Below, in pieces: positions 26,772 to 36,147 of a stretch of DNA of 64,000 nucleotides (the first letter of the stretch is position 1; each line of letters begins with the position of its first letter). Location of the stretch: assembly GCA_016776605.1 (NCBI GenBank), contig JADHTB010000004.1:186001-250000 (forward strand). Direction: 5' to 3'. The DNA comes from Alphaproteobacteria bacterium. Its GTDB lineage: Bacteria; Pseudomonadota; Alphaproteobacteria; GCA-2731375. The position numbers and the translations under genes are program-made. The notes below the pieces were generated by a model. The model had not been told where the DNA came from and searched no databases. It was given only the letters and a program-made list of their open reading frames with translations.

Positions 26772-28139
26772 CTATTCCCGCGCCGGCATCATCAGGTCCA
26801 CCAGACCGGTCACATCGTCCAGCGTCTCCAGCGTTTCAACCTGGTCAATCAGCTTCTGCGCAGCCACCGCCCCGATGGGCCGCGGCGCGATGGCGCAATT
26901 GCTGCGGAACTTTTCCAGATGGGCGGCGTGGGTCATGGGATTGGCCGGGCTGCCATAGACATCCGATACGGTGATGGCGTGCATGGCGCCACTTTTCAGC
27001 GTCAGGGTCAGGGTCACCGGAACCAGGGCATTGGGGTCGGGGTTGTCATCCACCTTGATTTGAATGCGCCGGGCCAGGGCCTGGCTGGCCGGGTCCGTCA
27101 GTGCGCCATCGGCATAAGCATCCACGCCGATACCGTTGTGGCGCAGGGCATGCGCCGTCACGTACATCGCACACAGACGGGCGTAATTGGTCGTCATGGT
27201 ATTTTCAATCGGCCGGCCCACCAGATGATGGATCAAGGGCGGCACCGCGGCCACGATGCCTTCAATCTCGCCGGCATCAAAGCCATGCTCCCGTTGCAGG
27301 CGCAGGCAACCATCAACAATGCCGTGGGTGGCCCGTCCCGAGGGGAAGGGCTTGTGCGACAATTCGGTAATGCGCCAGGTCCGGCGCAGGGAACCCAATA
27401 GGACATCCCGGTCATAGTCATCCTCGAACAGGCGCAAGAAGCCAAAGGGACCTTCCAGGATATTTTGCGGGCCTTGCAAGCCAGCCATGGCCATGTCGCA
27501 GGCCGCCACCGCATTGCGGGCGTTAAAGCCGACCTGCATGCCCAACAACATGGAACCTTCCGTATGGGCCTGCATGGTGCCGCACATCTGGGCATAGGCA
27601 ATGGAATAGGCGTTGCGCAGGGTCCCGGCATCGAAACCTTTCAGCTTGCCGATGGCCGTGACGGCGGCCAGGGCGCCGGCGGTGCCGGGACGGAAGAACT
27701 TCAGGCCCGTGGTCACGGCAACAGAGATATGACAGGCCACATCGACCCCCAATACCGCCGCCAGCATTAAATCCCGGCCGCTGACCCCGCCATCCCGTTC
27801 GGCCACGGCCATCGCCGCACCCAATAACACGGTCATGGAATGCACCACGGCGCCTTCATGGACGCAGTCAAATTCAGCATTATGGATCTGATAGGCATTG
27901 CACAGGGCAGCCGCCGGCGCCGGCAGACGCATGCCATGACCCCAGACGCGGGCGTCGTCCCCCTGCCCCCATTGACCGGCAAGCTGGATCATCTCGTCGA
28001 CCCAGGGGCCCGCGCCGCCCGACAGGCCAACGCCAAAGCTGTCCAGAATAAATGTCTTCGCCGACCCGATCGCCGCCGCGGGCACATCGTCAAAGCCGGT
28101 GGCGATGACATGCGTGACAAAATCTTCAATGGCGTCCAT
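26772..28139 (-). CDS. MmgE/PrpD family protein
   Basis: 455-aa protein of the 2-methylcitrate dehydratase-like family, which also contains cis-aconitate decarboxylase and isomerase-like enzymes of uncertain substrate. Typical segments are GVGLSGGAGPWVDE, NAYQIHNAEFDCVHEGAVVH, GAAMAVAE and HKPFPSGRATHGIVDG. The ATG at 28139 is chosen because AGGA is then 9 nt away. Two further genes around it (amidase, CoA-transferase) suggest a small catabolic locus, but no specific pathway can be named. Confidence 0.88.
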   Translation of the reverse strand: MDAIEDFVTHVIATGFDDVPAAAIGSAKTFILDSFGVGLSGGAGPWVDEMIQLAGQWGQGDDARVWGHGMRLPAPAAALCNAYQIHNAEFDCVHEGAVVHSMTVLLGAAMAVAERDGGVSGRDLMLAAVLGVDVACHISVAVTTGLKFFRPGTAGALAAVTAIGKLKGFDAGTLRNAYSIAYAQMCGTMQAHTEGSMLLGMQVGFNARNAVAACDMAMAGLQGPQNILEGPFGFLRLFEDDYDRDVLLGSLRRTWRITELSHKPFPSGRATHGIVDGCLRLQREHGFDAGEIEGIVAAVPPLIHHLVGRPIENTMTTNYARLCAMYVTAHALRHNGIGVDAYADGALTDPASQALARRIQIKVDDNPDPNALVPVTLTLTLKSGAMHAITVSDVYGSPANPMTHAAHLEKFRSNCAIAPRPIGAVAAQKLIDQVETLETLDDVTGLVDLMMPARE

Positions 28140-28264
28140 GCGTTCCATTCCTAACGTTACCTGGTCTTGTACCGGTCTGGCACCGGTCTTGCCGTTACGA
28201 CTTCCCTGGGCGATATTCTAGCATGCGGGCGCTGGCCCGTAATGTTATGTGTCATAGGATTGCC

Positions 28265-29545
28265 ATGCCCAAAATCATTGCCGCCGCCGATCTGCCCAGC
28301 CTGTTGCGGCCGGGCCTAACCGTTTTCGTACAGGGCGCGGTTGGCGAACCGTTGACGCTGGGCCGGGCCCTGGCGGCGGCGGGAGAGGCCAGCCGGGGCG
28401 TGCATTACATCTCGTGCCTGGTGCCGGGCATCAACCGGACGGATTTTTCGGCCTTTCACCCGGAAGCCCGCCTGACGGCATTTTTTGTCCAGGCCGAACT
28501 GCGCGAATCCTTCGCGGCCGGCAAGATACGTTTTCTGCCCCTGCATTACAGTGGCGTGTGCAGCTATATGAAAAGCCTGCCGCCCATGGATGTCGCCTTG
28601 ATACAGGTGGCACCGCCCGATGATCAGGGCATGTGCAGCCTGGGCCTGTCGGTGGATTTCGTGCCCTTGATCCTTGATGCGGCCAAGCTGGTCGTGGCGG
28701 AGGTAAACGCGGCCATGCCATCGCCGCCGGGCAGCCCGAAAATTCCCTATGACCGGCTGGACTATGTCGTGCCCACCGAGCGGGCCTTGCCCGCGCTGCC
28801 AACCGGCGACCTGCCGGCGGCGATCGAAACCATCGGCAAAAAAGTGGCGGAATTGATTAACGATGGTGACTGCATCCAGATCGGTATCGGCAAGGTGCCC
28901 GCCGCCATCCTGTCCTGCCTGTCGGACCGCCGCGATCTTGGCCTGCATGGCGGCATGGTCACGGACGAAGTCGCCGACCTGGTGGATGCGGGCGCCCTGA
29001 ACAGCAGCCGGAAATCCATTGATACGAATTTCCTGGTCTGCGGCGCCGCCATGGGCACGAGCCGGGTTTTCGACTGGGCGGCAAACCGCGATGACGTGCA
29101 ATTTCGCGGCGCCGACTACACTCATAACGTACCGGTGATTGCCCAGATCGACAATTTCGTATCGATCAATTCGTCCCTGGAAGTGGATTTGACCGGCCAG
29201 GCCAACGCCGAGACTGTCAACGGCCGCCAGATCAGCGGCACCGGCGGCCTGGTGGACTTCGTGCGCGGCGCCCGCATGGCGAAAAATGGCCGCTCGGTCA
29301 TTGCCCTTTCGGCAACGGCGGCCAGGGGCACCATATCGCGCATCGTTCCGACGCTGGCGGCGGATGCGGTGGTAAGCTGCCCCCGCGCCGATATCGACTA
29401 TGTGGTCACCGAATACGGCGCCGCCCGCCTGAAAGATAAATCCATCGACGAACGGGCCGACGCCCTGATCGCCATCGCCGCACCGGATTTTCAGGATGAA
29501 TTGACCCAGGCCTGGCGGCAACAGCGCCGCCGTATGGGTGGTTAG
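28265..29545 (+). CDS. acetyl-CoA hydrolase/transferase-family CoA-transferase
   Basis: 426-aa class I-type CoA-transferase related to 4-hydroxybutyrate CoA-transferase and acetyl-CoA hydrolase. The C-terminal domain is clear: QIGIGKVPAAIL, VTDEVADLVDAGAL, NGRQISGTGGLVDF and YVVTEYGAARLKDKS. ATG 28265 has AGGA close upstream; a 14-residue extension is open but less likely. It is divergent from the MmgE/PrpD gene. The stop is followed almost directly by repeat copy B. Confidence 0.88.
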   Translation: MPKIIAAADLPSLLRPGLTVFVQGAVGEPLTLGRALAAAGEASRGVHYISCLVPGINRTDFSAFHPEARLTAFFVQAELRESFAAGKIRFLPLHYSGVCSYMKSLPPMDVALIQVAPPDDQGMCSLGLSVDFVPLILDAAKLVVAEVNAAMPSPPGSPKIPYDRLDYVVPTERALPALPTGDLPAAIETIGKKVAELINDGDCIQIGIGKVPAAILSCLSDRRDLGLHGGMVTDEVADLVDAGALNSSRKSIDTNFLVCGAAMGTSRVFDWAANRDDVQFRGADYTHNVPVIAQIDNFVSINSSLEVDLTGQANAETVNGRQISGTGGLVDFVRGARMAKNGRSVIALSATAARGTISRIVPTLAADAVVSCPRADIDYVVTEYGAARLKDKSIDERADALIAIAAPDFQDELTQAWRQQRRRMGG

Positions 29546-29550
29546 AGAAA

Positions 29551-29706
29551 TTTTCAATTAGTTGGAATCGCTTTCGCGACTTAAATGATTGGTTCGCGTC
29601 ACTAGAGCATTTTCATTCTGAAAATGCTCAAATCTTTAGAATTAGAGCAATTTTTCCAATCACTTAGAAACGCTTCGCGATTCTCATTAATTCGGAATTG
29701 CTCTAG
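29551..29706. repeat. compound inverted copy B of the 103-bp repeat
   Basis: Bases 29551-29592 match the first part of the repeat in forward sense (TTGGAATCGCTTTCGCGAC, then ATGATTGG). Bases 29612-29685 match copy A in reverse complement, nearly base for base, including the CTAGAGCATTTTCATTCTG hairpin. The two halves therefore pair into one long imperfect hairpin. It sits downstream of the CoA-transferase gene. Confidence 0.8.
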
Positions 29707-29786
29707 GTTTCTTAACCCTTCCTTTATCACGATCTGTTGTTATGGGCCGTTGTAATTGGTCAAACTGACGACGGAGCCGTGCCAGG

Positions 29787-30092
29787 ATGCTAAGCTGGGT
29801 AAGAGCGTTTTTGCTGGTGGCCATGGCGGTAAGCAGCGCTGGCTGTACCGCGATTGCCGTAAAATTAGTGGATGAAATGGATGAAACCGCATCAAAGCTG
29901 TCGCAATCGGATTGCCAGTTTGCGCGCGTTATCCATGGCATGGACATTTGCCGCAGTGACGGCTCCGAGGCCGTTCTGCCGGCAGCCTATTGTTACCGAA
30001 CCTTGGGCGGGGTGGATTGCTATGACCGGGCCGACCCGGCAGACCGGCCCATCCGGCGGCAGGTAACCCGCGCCACCGATAGCCTGGAATAA
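29787..30092 (+). CDS. small putative lipoprotein, unknown function
   Basis: 101-aa protein with a signal peptide (MLSWVRAFLLVAMAVS) and lipobox SAGC at 17-20. The mature part carries four further Cys (SDCQF, DICRS, AYCYR, VDCYD), suggesting two disulfides in the periplasm. Family not recognised. It stands alone between repeat copy B and the convergent tRNA gene. Confidence 0.65.
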   Translation: MLSWVRAFLLVAMAVSSAGCTAIAVKLVDEMDETASKLSQSDCQFARVIHGMDICRSDGSEAVLPAAYCYRTLGGVDCYDRADPADRPIRRQVTRATDSLE

Positions 30093-30125
30093 TCCAGGGT
30101 CCATTTATCTTTCGGAATTGGATTT

Positions 30126-30201
30126 TGGTGGAGCCGAGCGGGATCGAACCGCTGACCTCCACGTTGCGAACGTGGCGCTCTCCCAACTGAGCTACGGCCC
30201 C
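30126..30201 (-). tRNA. tRNA-Ala, anticodon CGC
   Basis: 76-nt cloverleaf on the minus strand: 7-bp acceptor stem GGGGCCG/CGGCTCC including the G3-U70 wobble that identifies alanine tRNAs, D-stem GCTC/GAGC, anticodon stem CCACG/CGTGG with loop TTCGCAA (anticodon CGC at 30166-30168), T-arm AGCGG-TTCGATC-CCGCT, discriminator A and an encoded CCA. It reads GCG codons. Confidence 0.96.
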
Positions 30202-30351
30202 CAAAAATCCGCTGGCATATAGGAACCATCGTCGAAGCCTGTCAAGGGCCAGGATGCCAACCCCCTTACTTGCATGCTTGCGTTGCCGGCTGCGTGGCAT
30301 TACATCATGGACTATTGCCGTTATGGCGCCACGAAAAGGCTAGGACTTCGC

Positions 30352-30645
30352 ATGTGTTCCATTGTTGAATTGATCGCCAGCGTGATCATGTTGTACTTCT
30401 GGATGATTCTGGTCCAGGTTGTGATGTCCTGGCTGATAGCCTTCAACGTGATCAACACGCAAAATCGCTTTGTCTATATGGTGGGCGATTTCCTGTACAA
30501 GGTTACCGAGCCCGCCCTGGGTCCTATACGGCGTATCCTGCCCAGTCTGGGGGGCATTGACCTCTCGCCCGTGGTATTGATTCTGCTGTTGGTCTTCCTG
30601 CAGAACTTTTTGCGCGAAGTTACCAGCTGCGGCGCCGGTTTCTAG
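30352..30645 (+). CDS. YggT-family membrane protein
   Basis: 97-aa inner-membrane protein with two hydrophobic helices and the family signature: YFWMILVQVVMSWL, then TEPALGPIRRILPSLGGIDLSP and VLILLLVFLQNFL. YggT proteins are linked to osmotic or turgor tolerance and cell-division-zone organisation. Start chosen at ATG 30352 (AGGA 7 nt upstream), giving the usual family length. Confidence 0.92.
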   Translation: MCSIVELIASVIMLYFWMILVQVVMSWLIAFNVINTQNRFVYMVGDFLYKVTEPALGPIRRILPSLGGIDLSPVVLILLLVFLQNFLREVTSCGAGF

Positions 30646-30663
30646 ACCATCTTCGGGATTGCT

Positions 30664-31635
30664 CTAGCCGCCCGGCGCGCCTTGGGTGTTCACGTATAGG
30701 GCATAGAGCGATTGGCTGGCGGCCATGAACAGGCGGTTACGCTTGGGACCGCCGAAACAGACGTTGGCGCAGCGTTCAGGCAGGGCGATACGGCCAATCG
30801 CGGCGCCATCGGGGGCAAAAACCAGCACGCCGTCCAGCGCCGCCGTACCCATGCCCCAGCCGCACCACAAATTACCGTCCACATCGCAGCGCATGCCGTC
30901 AGGGGTGCCGCCGGGGCCGGCGTCGATTTGCACCCGTTTGTTGTTGATTTGCCGGCCATTCGCGGCCACATCAAAGGCCAGAATCTTGCGATGGGGCACA
31001 CCACGGGATTCAACCACATAAAGGATTGTTTCGTCCGGAGAGAAACACAGGCCGTTGGGGCCCAGGACGTCGTCGGTCATCACCGTGACCTCGCCACTGT
31101 CGCCATCAATGCGGTAGACCGCCTGGGGCACCTCGGATTCCGCCTTGTAGCCTTCATAATTGCCCAAAATTCCAAACGGCGGGTCGGTGAACCAGATCGA
31201 GCCATCTGATTTGACGACCACGTCGTTGGGCGAATTCAACGGCTTGCCCTGCCATTGGTCCATCAATACCGTAATGGCGCCATCATATTCCGTGCGCGTG
31301 ACCCGCCGGCCGCCATGTTCGCAGGTGATCAGACGGCCCTGGCGGTCGCGGGTATTGCCATTGGCGAACGCGCCGGTTTTGCGGAAGGTACTAACGGCGC
31401 CGGTTTCTTCCTCCCATTTCAGGATGCGGTTATTGGGAATGTCGCTCCACAACAGATAGCGTCCATCACCAAACCAAACCGCCCCTTCGGACCAGCGGCA
31501 ACCGGTATAGAGCCTCTCTACCGCGGCGCTGAATATACGGTAGGGTTCAAACCGTGGGTCCAGGGTCTCGATCGCGGGATCGGGATAGCGGGGGAAATCG
31601 CGCCAGCCAGCGCTGGTCGGATGTTCTGTAGTCAT
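30664..31635 (-). CDS. SMP-30/gluconolactonase-family lactone hydrolase
   Basis: 323-aa six-bladed beta-propeller of the SMP-30/LRE family. Metal-binding segments are recognisable: RWSEGAVWFGDGRYLLWSDI (Glu), LNSPNDVVVKSDGSIWFTD (Asn/Asp), LGPNGLCFSPDE and TPDGMRCDVDGNLWCG (Asp). It probably opens a sugar lactone with a divalent cation. No signal peptide is seen. It lies in the same direction as and 36 bp downstream of the dioxygenase gene. Confidence 0.92.
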   Translation of the reverse strand: MTTEHPTSAGWRDFPRYPDPAIETLDPRFEPYRIFSAAVERLYTGCRWSEGAVWFGDGRYLLWSDIPNNRILKWEEETGAVSTFRKTGAFANGNTRDRQGRLITCEHGGRRVTRTEYDGAITVLMDQWQGKPLNSPNDVVVKSDGSIWFTDPPFGILGNYEGYKAESEVPQAVYRIDGDSGEVTVMTDDVLGPNGLCFSPDETILYVVESRGVPHRKILAFDVAANGRQINNKRVQIDAGPGGTPDGMRCDVDGNLWCGWGMGTAALDGVLVFAPDGAAIGRIALPERCANVCFGGPKRNRLFMAASQSLYALYVNTQGAPGG

Positions 31636-31671
31636 GCTCTTTTGCCTCGTTCCAGGGAGCCAAATGCGCCC

Positions 31672-32547
31672 TTATGCCACGACCCGGTCAGCTACGGCGG
31701 TCGGGGCGTGACCCGCCAAGGTGGTTCGCACCAACAGTCTGCGTTCGCTTGTTTCATCGTAAGGGTGGCCGCGGTGCAGGACAGCGCGGTTGTCCCACAT
31801 CACCAGATCATCGTCGCGCCATACATGGCGGTAGGTGAATGCCGCCTGCGTGGCAACGGCGGTCAATTCGTCGATCAAGGCCTGGGCCGCGTCATCCGCC
31901 ATGCCGGCGATGGCCCCGATATGGCTACCCAGCACAAGGGCCTTGCGGCCATTGACCGAATTGCGCCGCACCAGAGCCTGGGGCACGGGGGGCAAGGCCG
32001 CTTCCTGTTCGGCGCTGACCGCATGCGGGTCTACTTTCCGGCGCGAGACGGCGATGGAATGGGTCGCCACCAGGCCATCAATGCGTTGCTGCATGGCCGC
32101 GCTGAGACTGTCATAGGCGGCTCGGGTCGAGGCAAATTCCGTATCGCCGCCCTGCAAGGCGATTTGCCGGGCCGATAGGATCGACCCTGTGGCCGGTGCC
32201 GCCTTGAAGGTACTGTCGCTATGCCATAGCAGGTTGGCCTGGCCAAATAGGGCCAGGTGGCCGCCAGGCGGCTTCAGGCTGCCATCGGCCATCATGTTGG
32301 ACACCCGTACGATTTTAGAGCCGGAGCCGACCAGGCCCGGCAGGGTCTGCTCCAACGGGCCAAAGTATTCCGAAAAGGCAATTTGCTGCGCGTCCGTGAG
32401 GGGCTGATCGTGCAAAACCAGCACGGAATATTCCTCGAACGCCGCCGAGATTTCGGCCTGGATTTCCGCCGACAAAGGCTGGCTGGCATTAAATCCGCTT
32501 ACCGTGGCGCCGAATACCGGGGTTAGAGGCTCTATCCGCAGCGCCAT
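31672..32547 (-). CDS. TauD/TfdA-family 2-oxoglutarate-dependent dioxygenase
   Basis: 291-aa Fe(II)/2-oxoglutarate oxygenase. The facial triad is visible as His-x-Asp in LLWHSDSTFKA and the distal His in WDNRAVLHRGHPYD; the Arg of the following ERRLLVRTTL binds 2-oxoglutarate. Substrate unknown (taurine, alkyl sulfate or aryloxyacetate types all possible). It begins 1 nt after the apt stop, so it may be transcribed from the apt/mtnP direction. Confidence 0.92.
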   Translation of the reverse strand: MALRIEPLTPVFGATVSGFNASQPLSAEIQAEISAAFEEYSVLVLHDQPLTDAQQIAFSEYFGPLEQTLPGLVGSGSKIVRVSNMMADGSLKPPGGHLALFGQANLLWHSDSTFKAAPATGSILSARQIALQGGDTEFASTRAAYDSLSAAMQQRIDGLVATHSIAVSRRKVDPHAVSAEQEAALPPVPQALVRRNSVNGRKALVLGSHIGAIAGMADDAAQALIDELTAVATQAAFTYRHVWRDDDLVMWDNRAVLHRGHPYDETSERRLLVRTTLAGHAPTAVADRVVA

Positions 32548-32548
32548 G

Positions 32549-33076
32549 TCAGTCTCCCTCGAACGACATTAGGGCACGAACCGGGACGTCCATCGCCTCC
32601 AACCGGGCACGACCGCCAAGATCCGGCAGATCGACGATAAAGGAGGCGCCCACCACATAACCACCCGCATCACGCACCAACTGCGCCGCGGCGGCAGCGG
32701 TGCCGCCGGTGGCGATCAGGTCATCGATTAACAGGATTTTGTCACCCGGTTCGATGCTGTCGATATGAATTTCAATTTCATCAGTGCCGTATTCCAACTC
32801 GTACTCGACGGATATGGTCTGCCAGGGCAACTTGCCCTTTTTTCTCACCGCGACGAAACCAATGGACAGTTGGTGAGCCACCGCGCCGCCCAGGATAAAG
32901 CCCCGCGCCTCGATCCCGGCAACACGCGTAATGGCGCTGTCGGCAAAGGGCTGAACCATCTCGTCCACGGTGCGGCGAAAGCCGACCGGATGCTCCATCA
33001 GCGTGGTGATGTCGCGGAACATGATGCCCTTTTTCGGGTAATCGGGGATGGTCCGCACCAGATCCTTAAGATTCAT
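32549..33076 (-). CDS. apt: adenine phosphoribosyltransferase
   Basis: 175-aa purine salvage enzyme converting adenine plus PRPP to AMP. PRPP-binding loop ILLIDDLIATGGTAAAA and the N-terminal IPDYPKKGIMFRDIT are diagnostic. Start at 33076 has GGAGAG about 6 nt upstream. It directly follows mtnP, which releases adenine, so the pair closes the adenine salvage step. Confidence 0.96.
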   Translation of the reverse strand: MNLKDLVRTIPDYPKKGIMFRDITTLMEHPVGFRRTVDEMVQPFADSAITRVAGIEARGFILGGAVAHQLSIGFVAVRKKGKLPWQTISVEYELEYGTDEIEIHIDSIEPGDKILLIDDLIATGGTAAAAAQLVRDAGGYVVGASFIVDLPDLGGRARLEAMDVPVRALMSFEGD

Positions 33077-33087
33077 GACAGGCTCTC

Positions 33088-33975
33088 CTAACCGTTCAAC
33101 AGGCGGCCGGCGACCGCATCCAATTTGGCCAGCATGGCCGGATCCCGTTTCTCCGGGCTGGTGATCAAGGCCATTTCCAGGGCCTGATCGTCGCCGGAGG
33201 GACAAAGGGCGGGGCGCTCGCCCATGCGTGGCGCCACCCGTTTAACCAGGTCGCGGGCATGATCGGCATTGCCGATCAGAACCCGGATAATATCATCGAC
33301 TTCCACCGCATCATGGTCCGGATGCCAGCAATCAAAATCCGTGACCATGGCCACCGTGGCATAGGGAATTTCCGCCTCGCGGGCCAATTTCGCCTCGGGC
33401 ATATTGGTCATGCCGATCACATGGCAGCCCCATTGACGATACAGGTTGCTTTCCGCCAGAGAGGAAAACTGCGGCCCCTCCATACAAAGATAGGTGCCGC
33501 CGCGATGCACGGGTATGCCGGCCTCGCGGGCCGCCTGTTCGCACCAGTCACCCAGGCGGGCATTGACCGGATGGGCCATGGAGACATGCGCCACCATGCC
33601 GGCCCCAAAAAAGCTTTTTTCCCGCGCGAAAGTCCGGTCGATGAACTGATCGATGATGACAAAAGTGCCGGGGGGCAGCTCCTCCTTGAACGAGCCGCAG
33701 GCCGATAGCGAGATGATGTCAGTCACCCCGGCCCGCTTCATGGCATCGATATTGGCACGGTAGTTGATCGAGGACGGCGATTGCACATGACCCCGGCCAT
33801 GGCGGGGCAGAAAGACCATTTGCACCCCATCCAGACTGCCGAACAGCAACTCGTCGGATGGCGCCCCCCAGGGTGTATCAACGGCCTGCCAGCGGGTATC
33901 GCTCAGGCCATCTATTTCATAAAGGCCGCTGCCGCCAATCACGCCCAACACGGGCGCCGGGTGGGTTTCGCTCAT
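33088..33975 (-). CDS. mtnP: S-methyl-5'-thioadenosine phosphorylase
   Basis: 295-aa phosphorylase splitting methylthioadenosine into adenine and methylthioribose-1-phosphate. Motifs: GVIGGSGLYEIDG, LPRHGRGH, NYRANIDAMKRAGV, CMEGPQFSSLAE and GMTNMPEAKLAREAEI. ATG 33975 has GGAGG 7 nt upstream. It lies between petC and apt, an order common in Rhodospirillales. Confidence 0.96.
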   Translation of the reverse strand: MSETHPAPVLGVIGGSGLYEIDGLSDTRWQAVDTPWGAPSDELLFGSLDGVQMVFLPRHGRGHVQSPSSINYRANIDAMKRAGVTDIISLSACGSFKEELPPGTFVIIDQFIDRTFAREKSFFGAGMVAHVSMAHPVNARLGDWCEQAAREAGIPVHRGGTYLCMEGPQFSSLAESNLYRQWGCHVIGMTNMPEAKLAREAEIPYATVAMVTDFDCWHPDHDAVEVDDIIRVLIGNADHARDLVKRVAPRMGERPALCPSGDDQALEMALITSPEKRDPAMLAKLDAVAGRLLNG

Positions 33976-34072
33976 CAACTATCCTCCAAGACTATTCCGC
34001 AGGCTGAACATAACCGGAAAAGGAAAGGGCCGCCAACGGCGACCCCAACCTATACCGATTTTATCAACATCA

Positions 34073-34840
34073 TTAATGCAGTTTGGCCCAGACCTTTCGT
34101 TTGACGCCATACAGCACCAGGGTCAAAACGATCAAATAGAGGATCACCTTGACACCCAGACGTTTGCGCGCCTCCAGGGTTGGCTCCGCTGTCCAGGCCA
34201 GGAAGCTGACCACGTCGTGGGCGATCTGTTCCTTGGAATTTTTGGTGCCGTCCGCATATTCGACCGTTTCGTCGTCAATAGGCGGCGTCATGGCGATCTG
34301 ATGGCCGTGGAAATAGGCGTTGTAAGCCATCCCCTCGGCCATGGTCACGCCATCGGGCTCCTCCATATAGCCGGTCAGCAGGGAATAGAGATAATTCTCC
34401 CCGCCCTTCCGCGCCTTGACCATCAGTGACAGATCCGGCGGCATGGAGCCATTGTTAGAGGCCCGGGCCTCCTTTTCGTTGGCGAAGGGCGCGGGCATAT
34501 AGTCGAACAGCTTGCCCTCGCGCTCGAACATCTCGCCATCATCGTTGGGGCCGTCCATCACGGTATATTCGGCCGCGATGGTCTTCACCTGATCTTCGCT
34601 CAAACCGATCTCCAGCAGATTGCGGAAGGCGATGTATTTCAGACCGTGACAACTGCTGCAGACTTCGCGGTAAACCTGCAGGCCCCGCTGTACGGCGGCA
34701 CGGTCGAAGGTGCCAAAGGGACCGCTGTGGTGCCACTCGACCTCTTTGGGGTGTTCCGCATCGCTTGAGGCAAGGGCAGCGGGCGACATAGGTGAAACGA
34801 ACAGAGCCGCGACAGCCGCGATAAGGATAAATCTACGCAT
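34073..34840 (-). CDS. petC: cytochrome c1 of the bc1 complex
   Basis: 255-aa protein with an N-terminal signal peptide (cleavage after about residue 24, ALA-SSD), heme c motif CSSCH near residue 61, axial Met in HGHQIAMTPP, and a C-terminal membrane anchor (VILYLIVLTLVLYGVKRKVW). It passes electrons from the Rieske protein to soluble cytochrome c. Start and stop overlap with petB by one base (TGATG). Confidence 0.96.
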   Translation of the reverse strand: MRRFILIAAVAALFVSPMSPAALASSDAEHPKEVEWHHSGPFGTFDRAAVQRGLQVYREVCSSCHGLKYIAFRNLLEIGLSEDQVKTIAAEYTVMDGPNDDGEMFEREGKLFDYMPAPFANEKEARASNNGSMPPDLSLMVKARKGGENYLYSLLTGYMEEPDGVTMAEGMAYNAYFHGHQIAMTPPIDDETVEYADGTKNSKEQIAHDVVSFLAWTAEPTLEARKRLGVKVILYLIVLTLVLYGVKRKVWAKLH

Positions 34841-36138
34841 CAGCCACGATCCTCCGCCTTGGCCGCGGCCCCATCGGGTGCGCCGCCGCCTCCACCGCTG
34901 CTGCCTCCATCGCTGCCGCCCTGGCTCTCCAGCACGGCTTTGGCAATGGATTCCGGTAGTTTCCGGGGCCGTTCAAACCAGCCGATAAAGGGCAGGGAGA
35001 GGAAGAACAGGAAGTACAGCGCCGTGCCCAGGCGGCCAACGACGACAAATATTCCTTCCGCCGGCTGGCCACCAATATAACCCAGAACCAGACAATCGAT
35101 CAGGAAGGCCCAGAACAGCATTTTGTAGACCGGGCGAAAGCGTGCCGAGCGCACCTTGGACGTATCCAGCCAGGGCAGCACGAATAGGATCAGCAGCGAC
35201 GCGAACATAGCGATGACGCCAAACAGCTTGTCCGGGACGGCCCGCAAAATGGCGTAGAACGGCAGGAAGTACCATTCCGGCACGATGTGCCTTGGCGTCA
35301 CCAGGGGATTGGCCGGGATGTAATTATCCGGCTCGCCCAGCAGATTGGGCGCGAAGAACAGCAGCCACGCAAAGATGATGCCAAAGATCCCCATGCCGTA
35401 CAAATCCTTGACCGTATAGTAAGGATGGAAGGGAATGGTGTCTTGCGGCCCCTTGATATCAATGCCCAGGGGATTGTTCGACTTGTGCACATGCAAGGCC
35501 CAAAGATGCAGGAAGACCACGGCGAAGATCACGAAGGGCAGCAAATAATGCAGGGAGAAAAACCGGTTCAAGGTCGGTTGATCGACGGAAAACCCGCCCC
35601 ATAGCCAGGTGACGATCGTCTCGCCTAAAATCGGCACGGCCGAGAACAGGTTGGTGATCACCGTAGCGCCCCAAAAACTCATCTGACCCCAGGGCAGCAC
35701 ATAGCCCATGAAGGCCGTGGCCATCATCAGAATGAAAATGATGATGCCCAGCCACCACAAAAGCTCCCGCGGTGCCTTGTACGAGCCGTAATACATGCCC
35801 CGGAAGATATGAATATAAACCACGGCAAAAAACATCGAGCCGCCGTTGGCATGCATATAGCGCAGCAGCCAGCCATAGTTCACATCGCGCATGATATGTT
35901 CGGTGCTGGCAAAGGCTAGGTCCGTATGCGGCGTATAATGCATGCCCAGGACGACGCCGGTGATAATTTGCACCACCAGCATGACGCCTGCCAGGGAGCC
36001 CATGTTCCACCAGTAATTCAGATTTTTTGGGGTGGGATAGACCACCAGCGCTTCGTTAACGAAACTGAAGATCGGCAGCCGATATTCAATCCATTTGACG
36101 ATGGCGTTGTTCGATTGAAAGCTTGAATGACCTGACAT
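34840..36138 (-). CDS. petB: cytochrome b of the bc1 complex
   Basis: 432-aa membrane protein with eight hydrophobic helices and the two pairs of heme-ligating His ([20 protein letters not shown] and [15 protein letters not shown]). The quinol-site motif is [13 protein letters not shown]. Odd feature: about 30 extra C-terminal residues rich in Gly, Ser and Ala ([18 protein letters not shown]), beyond the usual family end. Middle gene of the petABC operon. Confidence 0.96.
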   Translation of the reverse strand: MSGHSSFQSNNAIVKWIEYRLPIFSFVNEALVVYPTPKNLNYWWNMGSLAGVMLVVQIITGVVLGMHYTPHTDLAFASTEHIMRDVNYGWLLRYMHANGGSMFFAVVYIHIFRGMYYGSYKAPRELLWWLGIIIFILMMATAFMGYVLPWGQMSFWGATVITNLFSAVPILGETIVTWLWGGFSVDQPTLNRFFSLHYLLPFVIFAVVFLHLWALHVHKSNNPLGIDIKGPQDTIPFHPYYTVKDLYGMGIFGIIFAWLLFFAPNLLGEPDNYIPANPLVTPRHIVPEWYFLPFYAILRAVPDKLFGVIAMFASLLILFVLPWLDTSKVRSARFRPVYKMLFWAFLIDCLVLGYIGGQPAEGIFVVVGRLGTALYFLFFLSLPFIGWFERPRKLPESIAKAVLESQGGSDGGSSGGGGGAPDGAAAKAEDRG

Positions 36139-36147
36139 GACTGCCCC

